A stretch of DNA of 34,525 nucleotides from an uncultured Bacilli bacterium (GTDB taxonomy: Bacteria > Bacillota_I > Bacilli_A > RF39 > UBA660), in NCBI GenBank assembly GCA_944372485.1, contig CALVZI010000030.1, forward strand, positions 1-34,525, written 5' to 3'. The position numbers and the translations under genes were made by a program. How positions within the stretch are numbered: the stretch's first letter is position 1; every line of letters begins with the position of its first letter. Below, one piece after another: positions 8,232 to 17,020 of this stretch. The notes beneath the pieces were generated by a model. The model did not search any database, had not been told where the DNA came from, and saw nothing but the letters and a program-made list of their open reading frames with translations.

Positions 8232-9625
8232 TGAATATAAAGAAATTTAAGATTGAATACTTAATTTATCTTTTCTTATTACTTACACCTTTTTTAGATA
8301 GTTTAAGTTTTATTTTTAGATATTATTATCCAAATAGTATAATTAGTCCAACAACTATTATTAGACCAATTATACCTTGTATTTTATTAATATATATTTT
8401 TATTAAAGATAAAAAATCAAGAAAAGATTTATTTATTCTTGGAATTATTTATTTAATTTATACATTACTTCACTTATTAACATTTAAACATTATTATACA
8501 GAATTTAACGCGGGAAGTGTTTTTAGTGAATTACAATATAATTTAAATTATACTTATATGATAGGTTTATTTTATGTTTTAGTTTGGTTTATTAAACAAA
8601 AAAGATTGCCACATTTAAGAAAATATATAACTTTAATGTTATCTTGTTATTTAGTATTAATATATATTTCAATTATAGCTGGTACTTCAAGTACAACTTA
8701 TTTAGATGGAGTAGGTTTTAAAGGTTGGAATGCTTCTGGTAATGGTTTATCTGCACTATTAGTATTAGGTTTTGGAAGTATTTTTACATATCTATTAAAG
8801 TATATAAAAAAATGGTATATTATTTTATTTATTTTAAGTTTATTTACCTTTTTAATTGTTTTATTTGGAACTAGAACAGCTTTATATGGAAGTGTTTTAA
8901 TAGTGTTTATTTATGGATTATGTTATATATATGATTATGTTTATGTAAAAAAATCAGTTAACTTAAAGAAATTTGGAATTATTCTTACAGCTATAATTAT
9001 TTTAATAGGTTCAGTTTTAGTAGGGGGAAAAAATTCTTTTAAAAGACGAGAAAATATTAAAGAAGTTGGTAGTGAGATGATTGATCCACTTACTAATGAA
9101 GAAACACATTTAACTGGTGATTTAACTAATTTTGTTGTACAAATTAAAAATAATAATTTAGATATAGAGTTAAGTGATGAACAAATTAATGCATTACTTA
9201 AGACTTATGATAAAGCAAATGAAATAGAATTACCAAATAGTAATCGTAGACTTCAACAATTAATATATCAACACTATTTATATCACGAAGAATTTTCTAT
9301 AGAAACATTTTTATTTGGTACTGGTTACTTAAATAATTATCCAGAATTAACTTTAGAAATGGAATTACCAGCTTTCTTATATAACTTTGGAGCTATTGGA
9401 TTAATCTTATATTTAGGACCATTTATATTTATTATAATTAAAGGAATTATTACTTTTATTAAGAAACGTGGAATAGTTAGTATTAATTATTTAATGTATT
9501 TTATATGTATTATTTTAAGTTTATTTTTATCATGTTTAACGGGATATGTATATTTTTATGTATCGTCTATGTTAGTAGTTTTAATGTTATATATTTTATT
9601 TATAGGTGAGGAGGACAAATTATGA
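8231..9625 (+). CDS. Polytopic O-antigen polymerase/ligase-like membrane protein
   Basis: A 464-residue protein with about 10-12 membrane helices. The segment FGTRTALYGS (about 215-224) matches the arginine-containing motif of Wzy/O-antigen-ligase proteins. A large hydrophilic loop at about residues 268-360 (KNSFKRRENIKEV and onward) precedes the last helices, as in the periplasmic/extracellular catalytic loop of that superfamily. It probably polymerises or transfers lipid-linked repeat units outside the membrane. Which of the two it does is not resolved by the sequence. It is flanked by glycosyltransferases, with a 1-base overlap upstream and a 4-base ATGA overlap downstream, which points to tight co-expression. 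Confidence 0.75.
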   Translation: MNIKKFKIEYLIYLFLLLTPFLDSLSFIFRYYYPNSIISPTTIIRPIIPCILLIYIFIKDKKSRKDLFILGIIYLIYTLLHLLTFKHYYTEFNAGSVFSELQYNLNYTYMIGLFYVLVWFIKQKRLPHLRKYITLMLSCYLVLIYISIIAGTSSTTYLDGVGFKGWNASGNGLSALLVLGFGSIFTYLLKYIKKWYIILFILSLFTFLIVLFGTRTALYGSVLIVFIYGLCYIYDYVYVKKSVNLKKFGIILTAIIILIGSVLVGGKNSFKRRENIKEVGSEMIDPLTNEETHLTGDLTNFVVQIKNNNLDIELSDEQINALLKTYDKANEIELPNSNRRLQQLIYQHYLYHEEFSIETFLFGTGYLNNYPELTLEMELPAFLYNFGAIGLILYLGPFIFIIIKGIITFIKKRGIVSINYLMYFICIILSLFLSCLTGYVYFYVSSMLVVLMLYILFIGEEDKL

Positions 9626-10725
9626 AGAAAATAGTATTTGGAATTACAGGACTTACTTTAGGGGGAGCGGAAAGAGTATTAGTTGATATTGCAAATGCTT
9701 TAGTAGATGAATTTGATATTACTATTTTAACTTTATATGGTAAGGGTGCTTTTAGTAAAGAATTAAATAAAAAAATTCATTTAAAATCAATTTATAAAAT
9801 ACCAAGAGAAGAAATGAATAAAGCTTCTAAATTAAAAGTTTCACTTAATTTACTTAATCCAATTACGCGTAAAAAAATATATAACAAATGGATTAAAGAT
9901 AAATATGATGTTGAAGTTGCTTTTTTAGAAGGACCAATGACTTGGTTATTTTCGGAATCTAGTAAAGCTAAAAAAATAGTTTGGGTTCATAATGATATTA
10001 AAGCTGTTTTTGGTGATGGTTTTAAATCCAAATTAAAAGAAAAAATAAATAAAAAAATGTATGATAAGTATGATGATATTGTTTTTGTATCACAAGATAA
10101 TTTAGAAAAATTTAAAGATTGTTTTAAAGAAAATAATAGTCGTAAACATGTTATTTATAATTATATAAATAAAGATGTTGTGATTAATAAGTCTTTAAAA
10201 GGCAAAGCTTTAGAAATAAAAGATGACTTACCAAGTTTTGTACAAGTATCACGTTTAACTGAGCAAAAAGCAGTTGAAAGATTAGTTGAAGTACACAAAC
10301 ATTTAATAGATGAGAACATTATGCATCGTATTTATATTGTTGGTGATGGACCTTTAAAAGATAGTTTACAAGATAAAATAAATAAATTAAATATAAATGA
10401 TACTTTTATATTATTAGGTTCTAGAACTAATCCATATCCTTATATTAAACGAGGAAATTATTTTTTACTTGCTTCTTATTATGAAGGATATCCAATGGTA
10501 TTATTAGAAGCAAAAGTATTAAATAAAAAAATATTAATTACTGATACAGCTGCTCGCGAAGTTTTAAAAGGTTATGAGAATAGTCTAATTGTAACTAATG
10601 ATAAAGCTGGTATTTATGAAGGTATAAAAGAATTTGTTACAAATAAAAATAAAAGTAAAAAAGTTAAAAGTTTTTCTAATGATGAGATATTAGAAGAAAT
10701 AAAAGAATTGTTAGGTGAGTTATGA
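9622..10725 (+). CDS. Family 4 glycosyltransferase
   Basis: A GT-B fold enzyme of 367 residues. The N-terminal domain opens with the glycine-rich GLTLGGAERVLVDIANAL acceptor loop. The C-terminal nucleotide-sugar domain has FVQVSRLTEQKAVERLVE, IVGDGPLKDSL and the EX7E motif EGYPMVLLE at 288-296 with both glutamates. The start ATG overlaps the previous stop (ATGA), and its own stop overlaps the next start in the same way. It is likely a cytoplasmic step in assembling the same glycan. It resembles the GT4 at 17124 (shared SNPYPYIK-type segment), but the two are not near-identical. Confidence 0.9.
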   Translation: MKKIVFGITGLTLGGAERVLVDIANALVDEFDITILTLYGKGAFSKELNKKIHLKSIYKIPREEMNKASKLKVSLNLLNPITRKKIYNKWIKDKYDVEVAFLEGPMTWLFSESSKAKKIVWVHNDIKAVFGDGFKSKLKEKINKKMYDKYDDIVFVSQDNLEKFKDCFKENNSRKHVIYNYINKDVVINKSLKGKALEIKDDLPSFVQVSRLTEQKAVERLVEVHKHLIDENIMHRIYIVGDGPLKDSLQDKINKLNINDTFILLGSRTNPYPYIKRGNYFLLASYYEGYPMVLLEAKVLNKKILITDTAAREVLKGYENSLIVTNDKAGIYEGIKEFVTNKNKSKKVKSFSNDEILEEIKELLGEL

Positions 10726-11615
10726 AAATATCAATTTTAACAGCTACATATAACCGAGAACATTTACTTCCTAAGTTATATAATAGTCTAATAGAGAATA
10801 GTAAAACTTTTACTAACTTTGAATGGTTAATTATGGATGATGGATCTAGTGATAATACAGAAGGATTAGTAAAAGGTTGGATTAAAGAAAATAAGATTAA
10901 AATAAAATATCATAAACAAAAAAATGCTGGTAAAATGGCAGCTATTAATAATTTAAGTAAATATGTAACAGGTGAAATTTGGATTGAAGTAGATAGTGAT
11001 GATTATTTTATAGATGGGGTATTAAAAGATATTTCTAAAGATTATGAAACTTTAGATAAAAAAGCTTATGGAATTTTATATTATCGTAAAATACTTAATG
11101 CAGAAACACCAAAAGATGAAAGTTTAAATAATAAAATTATTTCTTTATATCACTTTCACTATAAATATGGATATACTTATGATACTGCTTTGACTTTTAG
11201 AACTAGTGTTCGTAAAAAGTTTAAATATGAACTAGAACACAATGAAAAATTTATTACGGAAGCTAGAACCTATTATAAAATGGATTTGGATAGGGATGGT
11301 TTATTAATTTCTAATAAAGATATTATGATAGCTAATTATGAAGAAGATGGTTATACAAAAGGTATAGTTAATTTATTTAAAAAATATCCATATGGTTATT
11401 ATGAATTTTTTAAAGAATTACTTAATTACCCTAAGCAAGATATTTTATTTAAACAACGTCTATATATGGTAAAACATTACATTTTATTTAGCGTTTTGAC
11501 AAAAATCGGGTTTACTAAAAGTGTTAAGCATGTTAAAATATTAAAGAATAGAGTGATGGTAATGTTATTATATTTTCCTGGAATGGTAAAAACAAAGATA
11601 AAATTTAGGGGGTAA
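10722..11615 (+). CDS. Family 2 glycosyltransferase
   Basis: A GT2 of 297 residues beginning KISILTATYNREHLLPKLYNS, with MDDGSSDNT at 38-46, and the metal site D91-S92-D93-D94 after GEIWIEV. The NAGKMAAIN segment replaces the NGGLSDARN of the two upstream GT2 genes, so it belongs to a different subgroup. The C-terminal part is basic, with two short hydrophobic stretches, possibly a membrane-associated face. It overlaps the preceding gene by ATGA and is followed after 2 bases by the lysozyme gene. Confidence 0.88.
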   Translation: MKISILTATYNREHLLPKLYNSLIENSKTFTNFEWLIMDDGSSDNTEGLVKGWIKENKIKIKYHKQKNAGKMAAINNLSKYVTGEIWIEVDSDDYFIDGVLKDISKDYETLDKKAYGILYYRKILNAETPKDESLNNKIISLYHFHYKYGYTYDTALTFRTSVRKKFKYELEHNEKFITEARTYYKMDLDRDGLLISNKDIMIANYEEDGYTKGIVNLFKKYPYGYYEFFKELLNYPKQDILFKQRLYMVKHYILFSVLTKIGFTKSVKHVKILKNRVMVMLLYFPGMVKTKIKFRG

Positions 11616-11617
11616 TT

Positions 11618-13834
11618 ATGAAAAAGAGTACAAAATCAGTAATGCTTACAATGGGATGTTTATATTGTGGAATGACTTCTGTTAATGCTTTAGAAAGTAA
11701 TACTAATGAAGTTTCCAAAAGTACAGTAGAAACTGCTGAAACAAAAACTTTAACAACATCAGCTCCAAAAACTGGTTGGACTACAATTAATGGGGATACC
11801 TATTATATTAATCCGGATGGTAGTAAGTATACCGGTTTTTTAGAGTGGGAAGGTAATACTTATTTCTTTAGTCGTGTTGATGGTAAAATGCGTACTGGTT
11901 ATTTTTCAATTGATTATAACAATTATTATTTTGATAATGATGGAAAAATGTTAACAGGTTGGCAAACAATAAATAAAAAAACATATTATTTTGATCAAGA
12001 CGGAAAACAACATTATGGATTCTTAAAACTAGATGATGGAACATATTTCTTAAGTAGAGTAGATGGAACAAAAAGAACAGGATATTTCTCAATAGATTAT
12101 GTAAATTATTATTTTGACAACAATGGAAAAATGCTAACAGGTTGGCAAACAATAAATAAAAAAACATATTATTTTGATCAAGACGGAAAACAACATTATG
12201 GATTCTTAAAACTTAGTGATGGAACATATTTCTTAAGTAGAGTAGACGGAACAAAAAGAACAGGATATTTTTCAATTGATTATGAGAATTATTATTTTGA
12301 TAATGATGGAAAAATGTTAACAGGTTGGCAAACGATAGATAATAAAACATTTTATTTTGATCAAAATGGGAAACAACATTATGGATTCTTGAAACTAGAT
12401 GATGGAACATATTTCTTAAGTAGAGTAGATGGAACAAAAAGAACAGGATATTTCTCAATAGATTATGTAAATTATTATTTTGACAACAATGGAAAAATGT
12501 TAACAGGTTGGCAAACAATAAATAAAAAAACATATTATTTTGATCAAAACGGAAAACAACATTATGGATTCTTAAAACTAGATGATGGAACATATTTTTT
12601 AAGTAGAGTAGATGGAACAAAAAGAACAGGATATTTCTCAATAGATTATATAAATTATTATTTTGATAGTAATGGTAAAATGCAAACTGGTATTCAAACA
12701 GTTAAAGGTAAAAAATATTTCTTTAATAGTGAAGGAAAACAAGTTAATGGTTTGCAAAAATGGAATGGACACTATTATTTCTTTAGTCGTGTAAATAATG
12801 AAATGCGTACTGGTTTATTTCAAATAGATTATGTATTACATTATTTTAAGGAAGATGGTACTGCTTATAATGGTATTTATACTAAGGGAAAGGATAAATA
12901 TTATTTTGATAGTAAGGGTGCTATTAAAAATGGTTTCCAAAAAGTTGATGGTAAGACATATTTCTTTAGTAGGGTAGACTTTAGAATGCGTTTTGGATGG
13001 GTGTTTGTTGATGGCTATAAATATTATTTAGATAAAACAACTGGTGAAGTACATACGGGAATATATCGTGTTGATGGTATTGATTATAAATTTGATAGTG
13101 CTGGACGATTACAAACAGGTTGGCTTGAAAGTGATGGAAAAACTTACTATTTAAATGCCTATGGAGAAAAAGTTGTCGATTGGCAATGGATTGAAGGGGA
13201 AAAATGTTTCTTTAATTCACTTGGTGTTTTAATAAAAAAGAATGCTAAATATATTATTGATGTTTCAACACATCAAGGTAAAATAGATTGGGGTAAAGTA
13301 AAAAATGCTGATATGATTGATGGAGTTATTCTCCGAATCGGTTATGGAAGTTATTATGAAGATGGACAAGTTGCAGCTAATATCAAAGCTTTAAAACGTT
13401 TAAATATTCCATATGGTGTATATTTGTTTAGTTATGCAGAAAATAAAAGTGAAGCATTAAAAGAGTCAAAAAATATGTTAAATATTATCAAAAAATATGA
13501 TATGAAACCTACATTAGGAGTTTATTATGATATTGAATCTTGGGAATTATCAAATGCTAGTTCAAGTAATATTACAACTGCTAAATATGATGAGATAATA
13601 ACAACATTTGTTAATAATATGCATAATTCAGGTTATAAGGATACTTATGTATATACAGATTTAAATCATATAAGGAATATCTTAAGTACTAATATGCGTA
13701 AATATATTAGATGGGTTGCTCAATATAATCATTATTGTAATTATGATGGTGAATATTTTATGTGGCAATATTCTAGTAGTGAAAGAATTCCAGGTATTAG
13801 TACTAATGTTGATGGAAATGTTTGGTTTAAGTAG
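11618..13834 (+). CDS. Secreted GH25 muramidase with cell-wall-binding repeats
   Basis: A 738-residue exported peptidoglycan hydrolase. A Sec signal peptide is visible at residues 1-24 (ending VNA). Residues about 45-540 are glucan/choline-binding-like repeats (GW, YYF and DGK patterns), including four near-identical 61-residue units. From residue 545 comes the GH25 lysozyme domain: IDVSTHQGKIDW with D548, YYDIE with D638 and E640 as the expected catalytic acids, and the closing MWQYSS segment. The enzyme order (binding repeats first, catalysis last) is reversed from many phage lysins. AGGGGG inside the upstream gene serves as the ribosome binding site, 2 bases separate them, and it sits at the end of the first glycosyltransferase run. 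The wall ligand of the repeats is not known. Confidence 0.92.
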   Translation: MKKSTKSVMLTMGCLYCGMTSVNALESNTNEVSKSTVETAETKTLTTSAPKTGWTTINGDTYYINPDGSKYTGFLEWEGNTYFFSRVDGKMRTGYFSIDYNNYYFDNDGKMLTGWQTINKKTYYFDQDGKQHYGFLKLDDGTYFLSRVDGTKRTGYFSIDYVNYYFDNNGKMLTGWQTINKKTYYFDQDGKQHYGFLKLSDGTYFLSRVDGTKRTGYFSIDYENYYFDNDGKMLTGWQTIDNKTFYFDQNGKQHYGFLKLDDGTYFLSRVDGTKRTGYFSIDYVNYYFDNNGKMLTGWQTINKKTYYFDQNGKQHYGFLKLDDGTYFLSRVDGTKRTGYFSIDYINYYFDSNGKMQTGIQTVKGKKYFFNSEGKQVNGLQKWNGHYYFFSRVNNEMRTGLFQIDYVLHYFKEDGTAYNGIYTKGKDKYYFDSKGAIKNGFQKVDGKTYFFSRVDFRMRFGWVFVDGYKYYLDKTTGEVHTGIYRVDGIDYKFDSAGRLQTGWLESDGKTYYLNAYGEKVVDWQWIEGEKCFFNSLGVLIKKNAKYIIDVSTHQGKIDWGKVKNADMIDGVILRIGYGSYYEDGQVAANIKALKRLNIPYGVYLFSYAENKSEALKESKNMLNIIKKYDMKPTLGVYYDIESWELSNASSSNITTAKYDEIITTFVNNMHNSGYKDTYVYTDLNHIRNILSTNMRKYIRWVAQYNHYCNYDGEYFMWQYSSSERIPGISTNVDGNVWFK
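11890..12690 (+). repeat. Tandem 183-bp in-frame repeats in the lysozyme gene
   Basis: The landmark GGTTGGCAAAC recurs at 11957, 12140, 12323 and 12506, exactly 183 bp (61 codons) apart. Units are nearly identical in DNA, including synonymous sites, while the outer repeats of the protein are more diverged. This points to recent unit duplication or gene conversion. Confidence 0.95.
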
Positions 13835-13842
13835 GAAAAAGC

Positions 13843-13872
13843 TTGAAATAACTAAATAAAATATGTTATATT
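13843..13872 (+). promoter_or_regulatory. Promoter of the acyltransferase gene
   Basis: TTGAAA (13843-13848), 18-nt spacer, TATATT (13867-13872), then AGGTGG at 13880-13885 before the ATG at 13889. Confidence 0.5.
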
Positions 13873-13888
13873 TTAACTAGGTGGTAGT

Positions 13889-15028
13889 ATGACAGCAACT
13901 GTGAATAAGGATAGAAAATCAAATTTTGAATTAATGCGTATAATATCAATGTTTATGATTATATTATGGCATTATATAATGCATACAGATTTATTATCAA
14001 AAACAGATGGAACTTTACATTTGTTTTTAGATATACTTTATGTTTCAACTGCGGTTCATGTAAATTCATTTATATTGTTAACAGGTTATTTTAATTATAA
14101 TAAAGAGTTTAAAATAAAAAAAATAATTCCTTTAATAACTGCCACTTGGTTTTATAAAGCTGTATTTGCTTTAATATTTTCGATATTATCGTTAGCAGCT
14201 ATTTCTAAGTTTGATTTATTATTATTTTTATTACCATTAAATTACTCTTATCGTTTTGGAAACTTTTATTGGTTTATAAATATTTATATAGCTTTATATT
14301 TATTAAGTCCTTTTATAAATATTTTAATAAAAAATATAAATCAAAAACAACATCGGCTATTATTGCTTTTATCTTTCTTTTTGTTATCAGTAATACCTTA
14401 TATTACAAAACAACAAGTAATAGATAATAGTGGTTATAGTGTTATGTCATTTGTCTTTATTTACTTAATTGGATCTTATTTTGGTAAATATAAAATAAAA
14501 GATAATTTACACTTTAAAAATTATTCAAGATATAAAAGACAATTAATATTCTTAATATCACTAATTACAATAATAATTATTAATGCTTTATTAATTTGTA
14601 CAAGTTCTTATATAAGTAATTTTAATAATAGTTTTTTAACTTATATTAATGATGTAATACTAACTGGTAAAGTTAATTTTACAAGTCCACTAATTATTAT
14701 AGAAAGTGTTTGTTATTTATTATTATTTGAAACATTTAAATTTAAAAATAAATTAATAAATAATTGGGCAAAACTTATGTTTGGAGTATATTTAGTACAT
14801 GAGAATAATTTCTTATTTAATTATATTTATGATTATTTACCATTAGGTAAAGAAAATTATGTAAGTGGTTATAAAGTATTACTAATATTATTTGGAATGT
14901 GTTTATTAATATTAATTATTTCTAGTATTATTGAATTATTAAGACAATTATTATTTAAATTTATGAATAAGCGAAAGTTTATTATAAACATTCAAAATAA
15001 AATTAAACATTATGTAGAATCTTTTTAG
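13889..15028 (+). CDS. Acyltransferase-3 family membrane protein
   Basis: A 379-residue polytopic protein (about 10 helices) of the acyltransferase-3 (OatA/WecH/NolL) superfamily. It begins with the hallmark NFELMRIISMFMIILWHYIMH, containing the conserved arginine and histidine of the first helix. These enzymes move acyl groups, usually acetyl, onto surface sugars. No SGNH domain is fused at the C-terminus, so it may act alone or with the separate SGNH protein at 31548. It has its own promoter and an immediate terminator, so it is probably monocistronic. The acceptor is presumed to be the local glycan or peptidoglycan. Confidence 0.85.
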   Translation: MTATVNKDRKSNFELMRIISMFMIILWHYIMHTDLLSKTDGTLHLFLDILYVSTAVHVNSFILLTGYFNYNKEFKIKKIIPLITATWFYKAVFALIFSILSLAAISKFDLLLFLLPLNYSYRFGNFYWFINIYIALYLLSPFINILIKNINQKQHRLLLLLSFFLLSVIPYITKQQVIDNSGYSVMSFVFIYLIGSYFGKYKIKDNLHFKNYSRYKRQLIFLISLITIIIINALLICTSSYISNFNNSFLTYINDVILTGKVNFTSPLIIIESVCYLLLFETFKFKNKLINNWAKLMFGVYLVHENNFLFNYIYDYLPLGKENYVSGYKVLLILFGMCLLILIISSIIELLRQLLFKFMNKRKFIINIQNKIKHYVESF

Positions 15029-15050
15029 TGAAATCTAAAAAGATTTTTTT
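15018..15050 (+). terminator. Intrinsic terminator of the acyltransferase gene
   Basis: AATCTTTTTAG (15018-15028) pairs perfectly with CTAAAAAGATT (15035-15045), with a 6-nt loop and T-run to 15050. The stop codon lies inside the stem. Confidence 0.9.
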
Positions 15051-15130
15051 GTAATATACTATTTTTAAATAAACTAATTTAATAGTAAAAATAAGACAAA
15101 TATCTTAACAAAATTTTACATTAATCTCTA

Positions 15131-15159
15131 TTGACAAAACATACCTTTTAACTTAGAAT
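15131..15159 (+). promoter_or_regulatory. Strong promoter of the variable surface protein gene
   Basis: TTGACA (15131-15136), 17-nt spacer, TAGAAT (15154-15159), followed by GGGAG at 15168-15172 before the ATG at 15182. A consensus -35 in this setting suggests high expression. Confidence 0.75.
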
Positions 15160-15181
15160 TAATAATAGGGAGATGATATAA

Positions 15182-16987
15182 ATGAGAATGTCTACAAGAA
15201 AGAGAAAAAATATTATTATTGTAATATTACTCGTAATGGTAGTAGGAATGACTATAGCTTATTCAGCATTAAGCCAGTATCTAACAATAAATGGTACATC
15301 AAGTATTACTAGTGATTTTAAAGTAGTATTTACTGATATACAGGAAGGAACAATGAATTCTGCAACTACAGTTAATAAAGAAATAACAGCTCCAACAACA
15401 GCAACTTTCCAAGTAAATTTAAAAAAACCAGGAAGCAGTGCTGAATATAATGTAACAGTGCAAAATCAAGGTAAGTTAGATGCATACTTAGAAAGCATAG
15501 AAGGAATAGATGAAGCAAATGAAAAAGCTCCAACAGATATAACTTTTAAAATAAGTGGAATAACAAGATATACAAAATTACAAGTAAATGAATCGAAAAC
15601 ATTTAAAGTAATAGTAACATTTGATTCTAGTGCAACAAGCTTGCCTTCTGAATCGAAGCAATTAACACTAAAACTTAATTTTGCTCAAGATAGTGGAAAT
15701 GCTCCAGAACCTGAACCAGAGCAACAAACAGTAACAGAAATAACTAATACATTATTAAGTAGTGGTACAACCTATAATTATTTAGATGGAACATATCTAA
15801 AAGGTAAACCAACTACAAACTATGTATGGTTTAATGGATTTATGTGGCGAATCATGGGAGTGAATGCAGATGGAAGTATTCGCATGATAACAGAAGAAAA
15901 TGTAACAACAATCCCACGGGGAGCAAAAGATACTGCAGAACAATATGATAGTAGTTATGTAAATGATTGGTTAAATAATTATTTTTATTCAAAATTAAAA
16001 AATAAAGAATGGTTAGTACAACAAACATGGTGTAGTGAAACAACAGAAGATGATACATCAGCCCGAACAACATGTTCAAAAAATTTATCACAAATACCAC
16101 AATATGTAGGTTTACTATCAATAGATGAATATAATTTAGCAAGTAACTCATCAAGTTATTTAGTAAATTCACAAATATTTTGGACATTAACGCCATATAG
16201 TGCTTCAGATGCTTGGGACGTGTACAGCGATGGCTATGCGAGCAATTATTCTGTGTCTTATGCGCGCGGGCTTCGTCCAGTTATAAATGTCTCATCTGAA
16301 ATAACCATTACCGGAGGTAATGGTACTCTAACGGATCCATATATGTTCGAAGATAAGAGTAGTAGTGTAACAGGAACATTAAAAGATAATAGTCAAATAG
16401 GAGAATATGTAACATATGCTGGAAGAAATTATAGAGTAGTAGAAACAGGGACAAGTGGAACAAAATTAATACTTGATGGATATTATGATAGTGATAATAA
16501 TGGAACAATAGATTCATCAGATAAAATGGCATATGGAACAAACTGTACATTGTGTACAACAATAAATGAAGATACTTTCTTAAATTGGTTAAGTAATAAT
16601 GATGAAACTGAAAAAGCTAAACTTGCAAGTACAACATGGTATCGAGGAGATTATTGGACTGATGGTAATTATAAAACGAATTTAGAAAGTATAAGTAATT
16701 CATATAATGGAAGTGTAGGGTTGATTCGAGTAGGAGAAATGTTATCTGGGCAAAGTGAAACAATACTTTCAAAAAACCATACCGTAACAAATAGTTATAA
16801 TAATGCAGTAACATATTGGACTGCAACACCATATAGTGCTTCCTATGCTTGGCGCGTGAGCTACTTTGGCGATGCGTCCATTACTTCTGTGTCTTATGCG
16901 AACGGGCTTCGTCCAGTTATAAATATCTCATCTAAAATAACCATTACCGGAGGTAATGGTACTCCAAATTCACCATATGAGATATAA
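15182..16987 (+). CDS. Membrane-anchored surface protein with two DGR-type variable modules
   Basis: A 601-residue protein. A basic start (MRMSTRKRKN) and a hydrophobic helix at about 10-28 ending AYSALSQ act as signal or anchor. Residues about 30-175 are a beta-rich S/T domain, then a PEPEPEQQ spacer. Module 1 (about 185-390) ends in variable repeat 1 at residues 343-362. Module 2 (about 390-601) ends in variable repeat 2 near the C-terminus. Each variable block follows WT(L/A)TPYSAS and is followed by GLRPVINVSS or GLRPVINISS, a layout typical of C-type-lectin-like DGR targets (inference). Module 2 carries NCTLCTT; both modules have paired cysteines. It has its own promoter and terminator. 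No LPXTG or wall-binding repeat is seen, so the N-terminal helix probably keeps it in the membrane. The ligand is unknown. Confidence 0.85.
   Translation: MRMSTRKRKNIIIVILLVMVVGMTIAYSALSQYLTINGTSSITSDFKVVFTDIQEGTMNSATTVNKEITAPTTATFQVNLKKPGSSAEYNVTVQNQGKLDAYLESIEGIDEANEKAPTDITFKISGITRYTKLQVNESKTFKVIVTFDSSATSLPSESKQLTLKLNFAQDSGNAPEPEPEQQTVTEITNTLLSSGTTYNYLDGTYLKGKPTTNYVWFNGFMWRIMGVNADGSIRMITEENVTTIPRGAKDTAEQYDSSYVNDWLNNYFYSKLKNKEWLVQQTWCSETTEDDTSARTTCSKNLSQIPQYVGLLSIDEYNLASNSSSYLVNSQIFWTLTPYSASDAWDVYSDGYASNYSVSYARGLRPVINVSSEITITGGNGTLTDPYMFEDKSSSVTGTLKDNSQIGEYVTYAGRNYRVVETGTSGTKLILDGYYDSDNNGTIDSSDKMAYGTNCTLCTTINEDTFLNWLSNNDETEKAKLASTTWYRGDYWTDGNYKTNLESISNSYNGSVGLIRVGEMLSGQSETILSKNHTVTNSYNNAVTYWTATPYSASYAWRVSYFGDASITSVSYANGLRPVINISSKITITGGNGTPNSPYEI
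16208..16267 (+). other. DGR-type variable repeat 1 (internal, codons 343-362)
   Basis: Compared with variable repeat 2, all differences in this stretch (17 bases in 10 codons by eye) fall in first or second codon positions of NNC/NNT codons. The pairs are GAT/TAT, GAC/CGC, TAC/AGC, AGC/TAC, GAT/TTT, TAT/GAT, AGC/TCC, AAT/ATT, TAT/ACT and CGC/AAC. The invariant codons between them (GCT, TGG, GTG, GGC, GCG, TCT) are unchanged. This is the adenine-directed pattern of DGR mutagenesis from AAY template codons. Confidence 0.85.
16330..16987 (+). repeat. 658-bp direct repeat of positions 1-658
   Basis: Starts with the same bases (ACGGATCCATATATG) and runs with no net length change to the stop codon. 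Divergence is scattered, apart from the concentrated differences in the variable repeat. The two copies are in the same orientation, about 16.3 kb apart. Confidence 0.9.
16844..16903 (+). other. DGR-type variable repeat 2 (C-terminal)
   Basis: Counterpart of variable repeat 1 with the same invariant frame. The inferred template would encode AWNVNNNGNANNNSVSYAN, because every substituted base can be derived from A. The downstream bases GGGCTTCGTCCAGTTATAAA are shared by both repeats and are the candidate initiation-of-homology region. Confidence 0.85.
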
Positions 16988-17020
16988 GGAAGTTGAAACG
17001 ATAATAATAAATAAGTAATC

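Noticed and set aside
11868-12641. Minus-strand open frames opposite the lysozyme repeats
   Set aside because: They mirror the repetitive coding strand, have F/H/N/L-rich low-complexity products and no initiation signals.
11890-12690. CRISPR array
   Set aside because: The repeats are long, in-frame coding units without unique spacers.
15852-16832. Minus-strand open frames opposite the variable surface protein, and similar ones at 249-503
   Set aside because: Shadow frames of the AT-rich coding strand with L/H/Y-rich products and no ribosome binding sites; the same shadow appears opposite each module copy.
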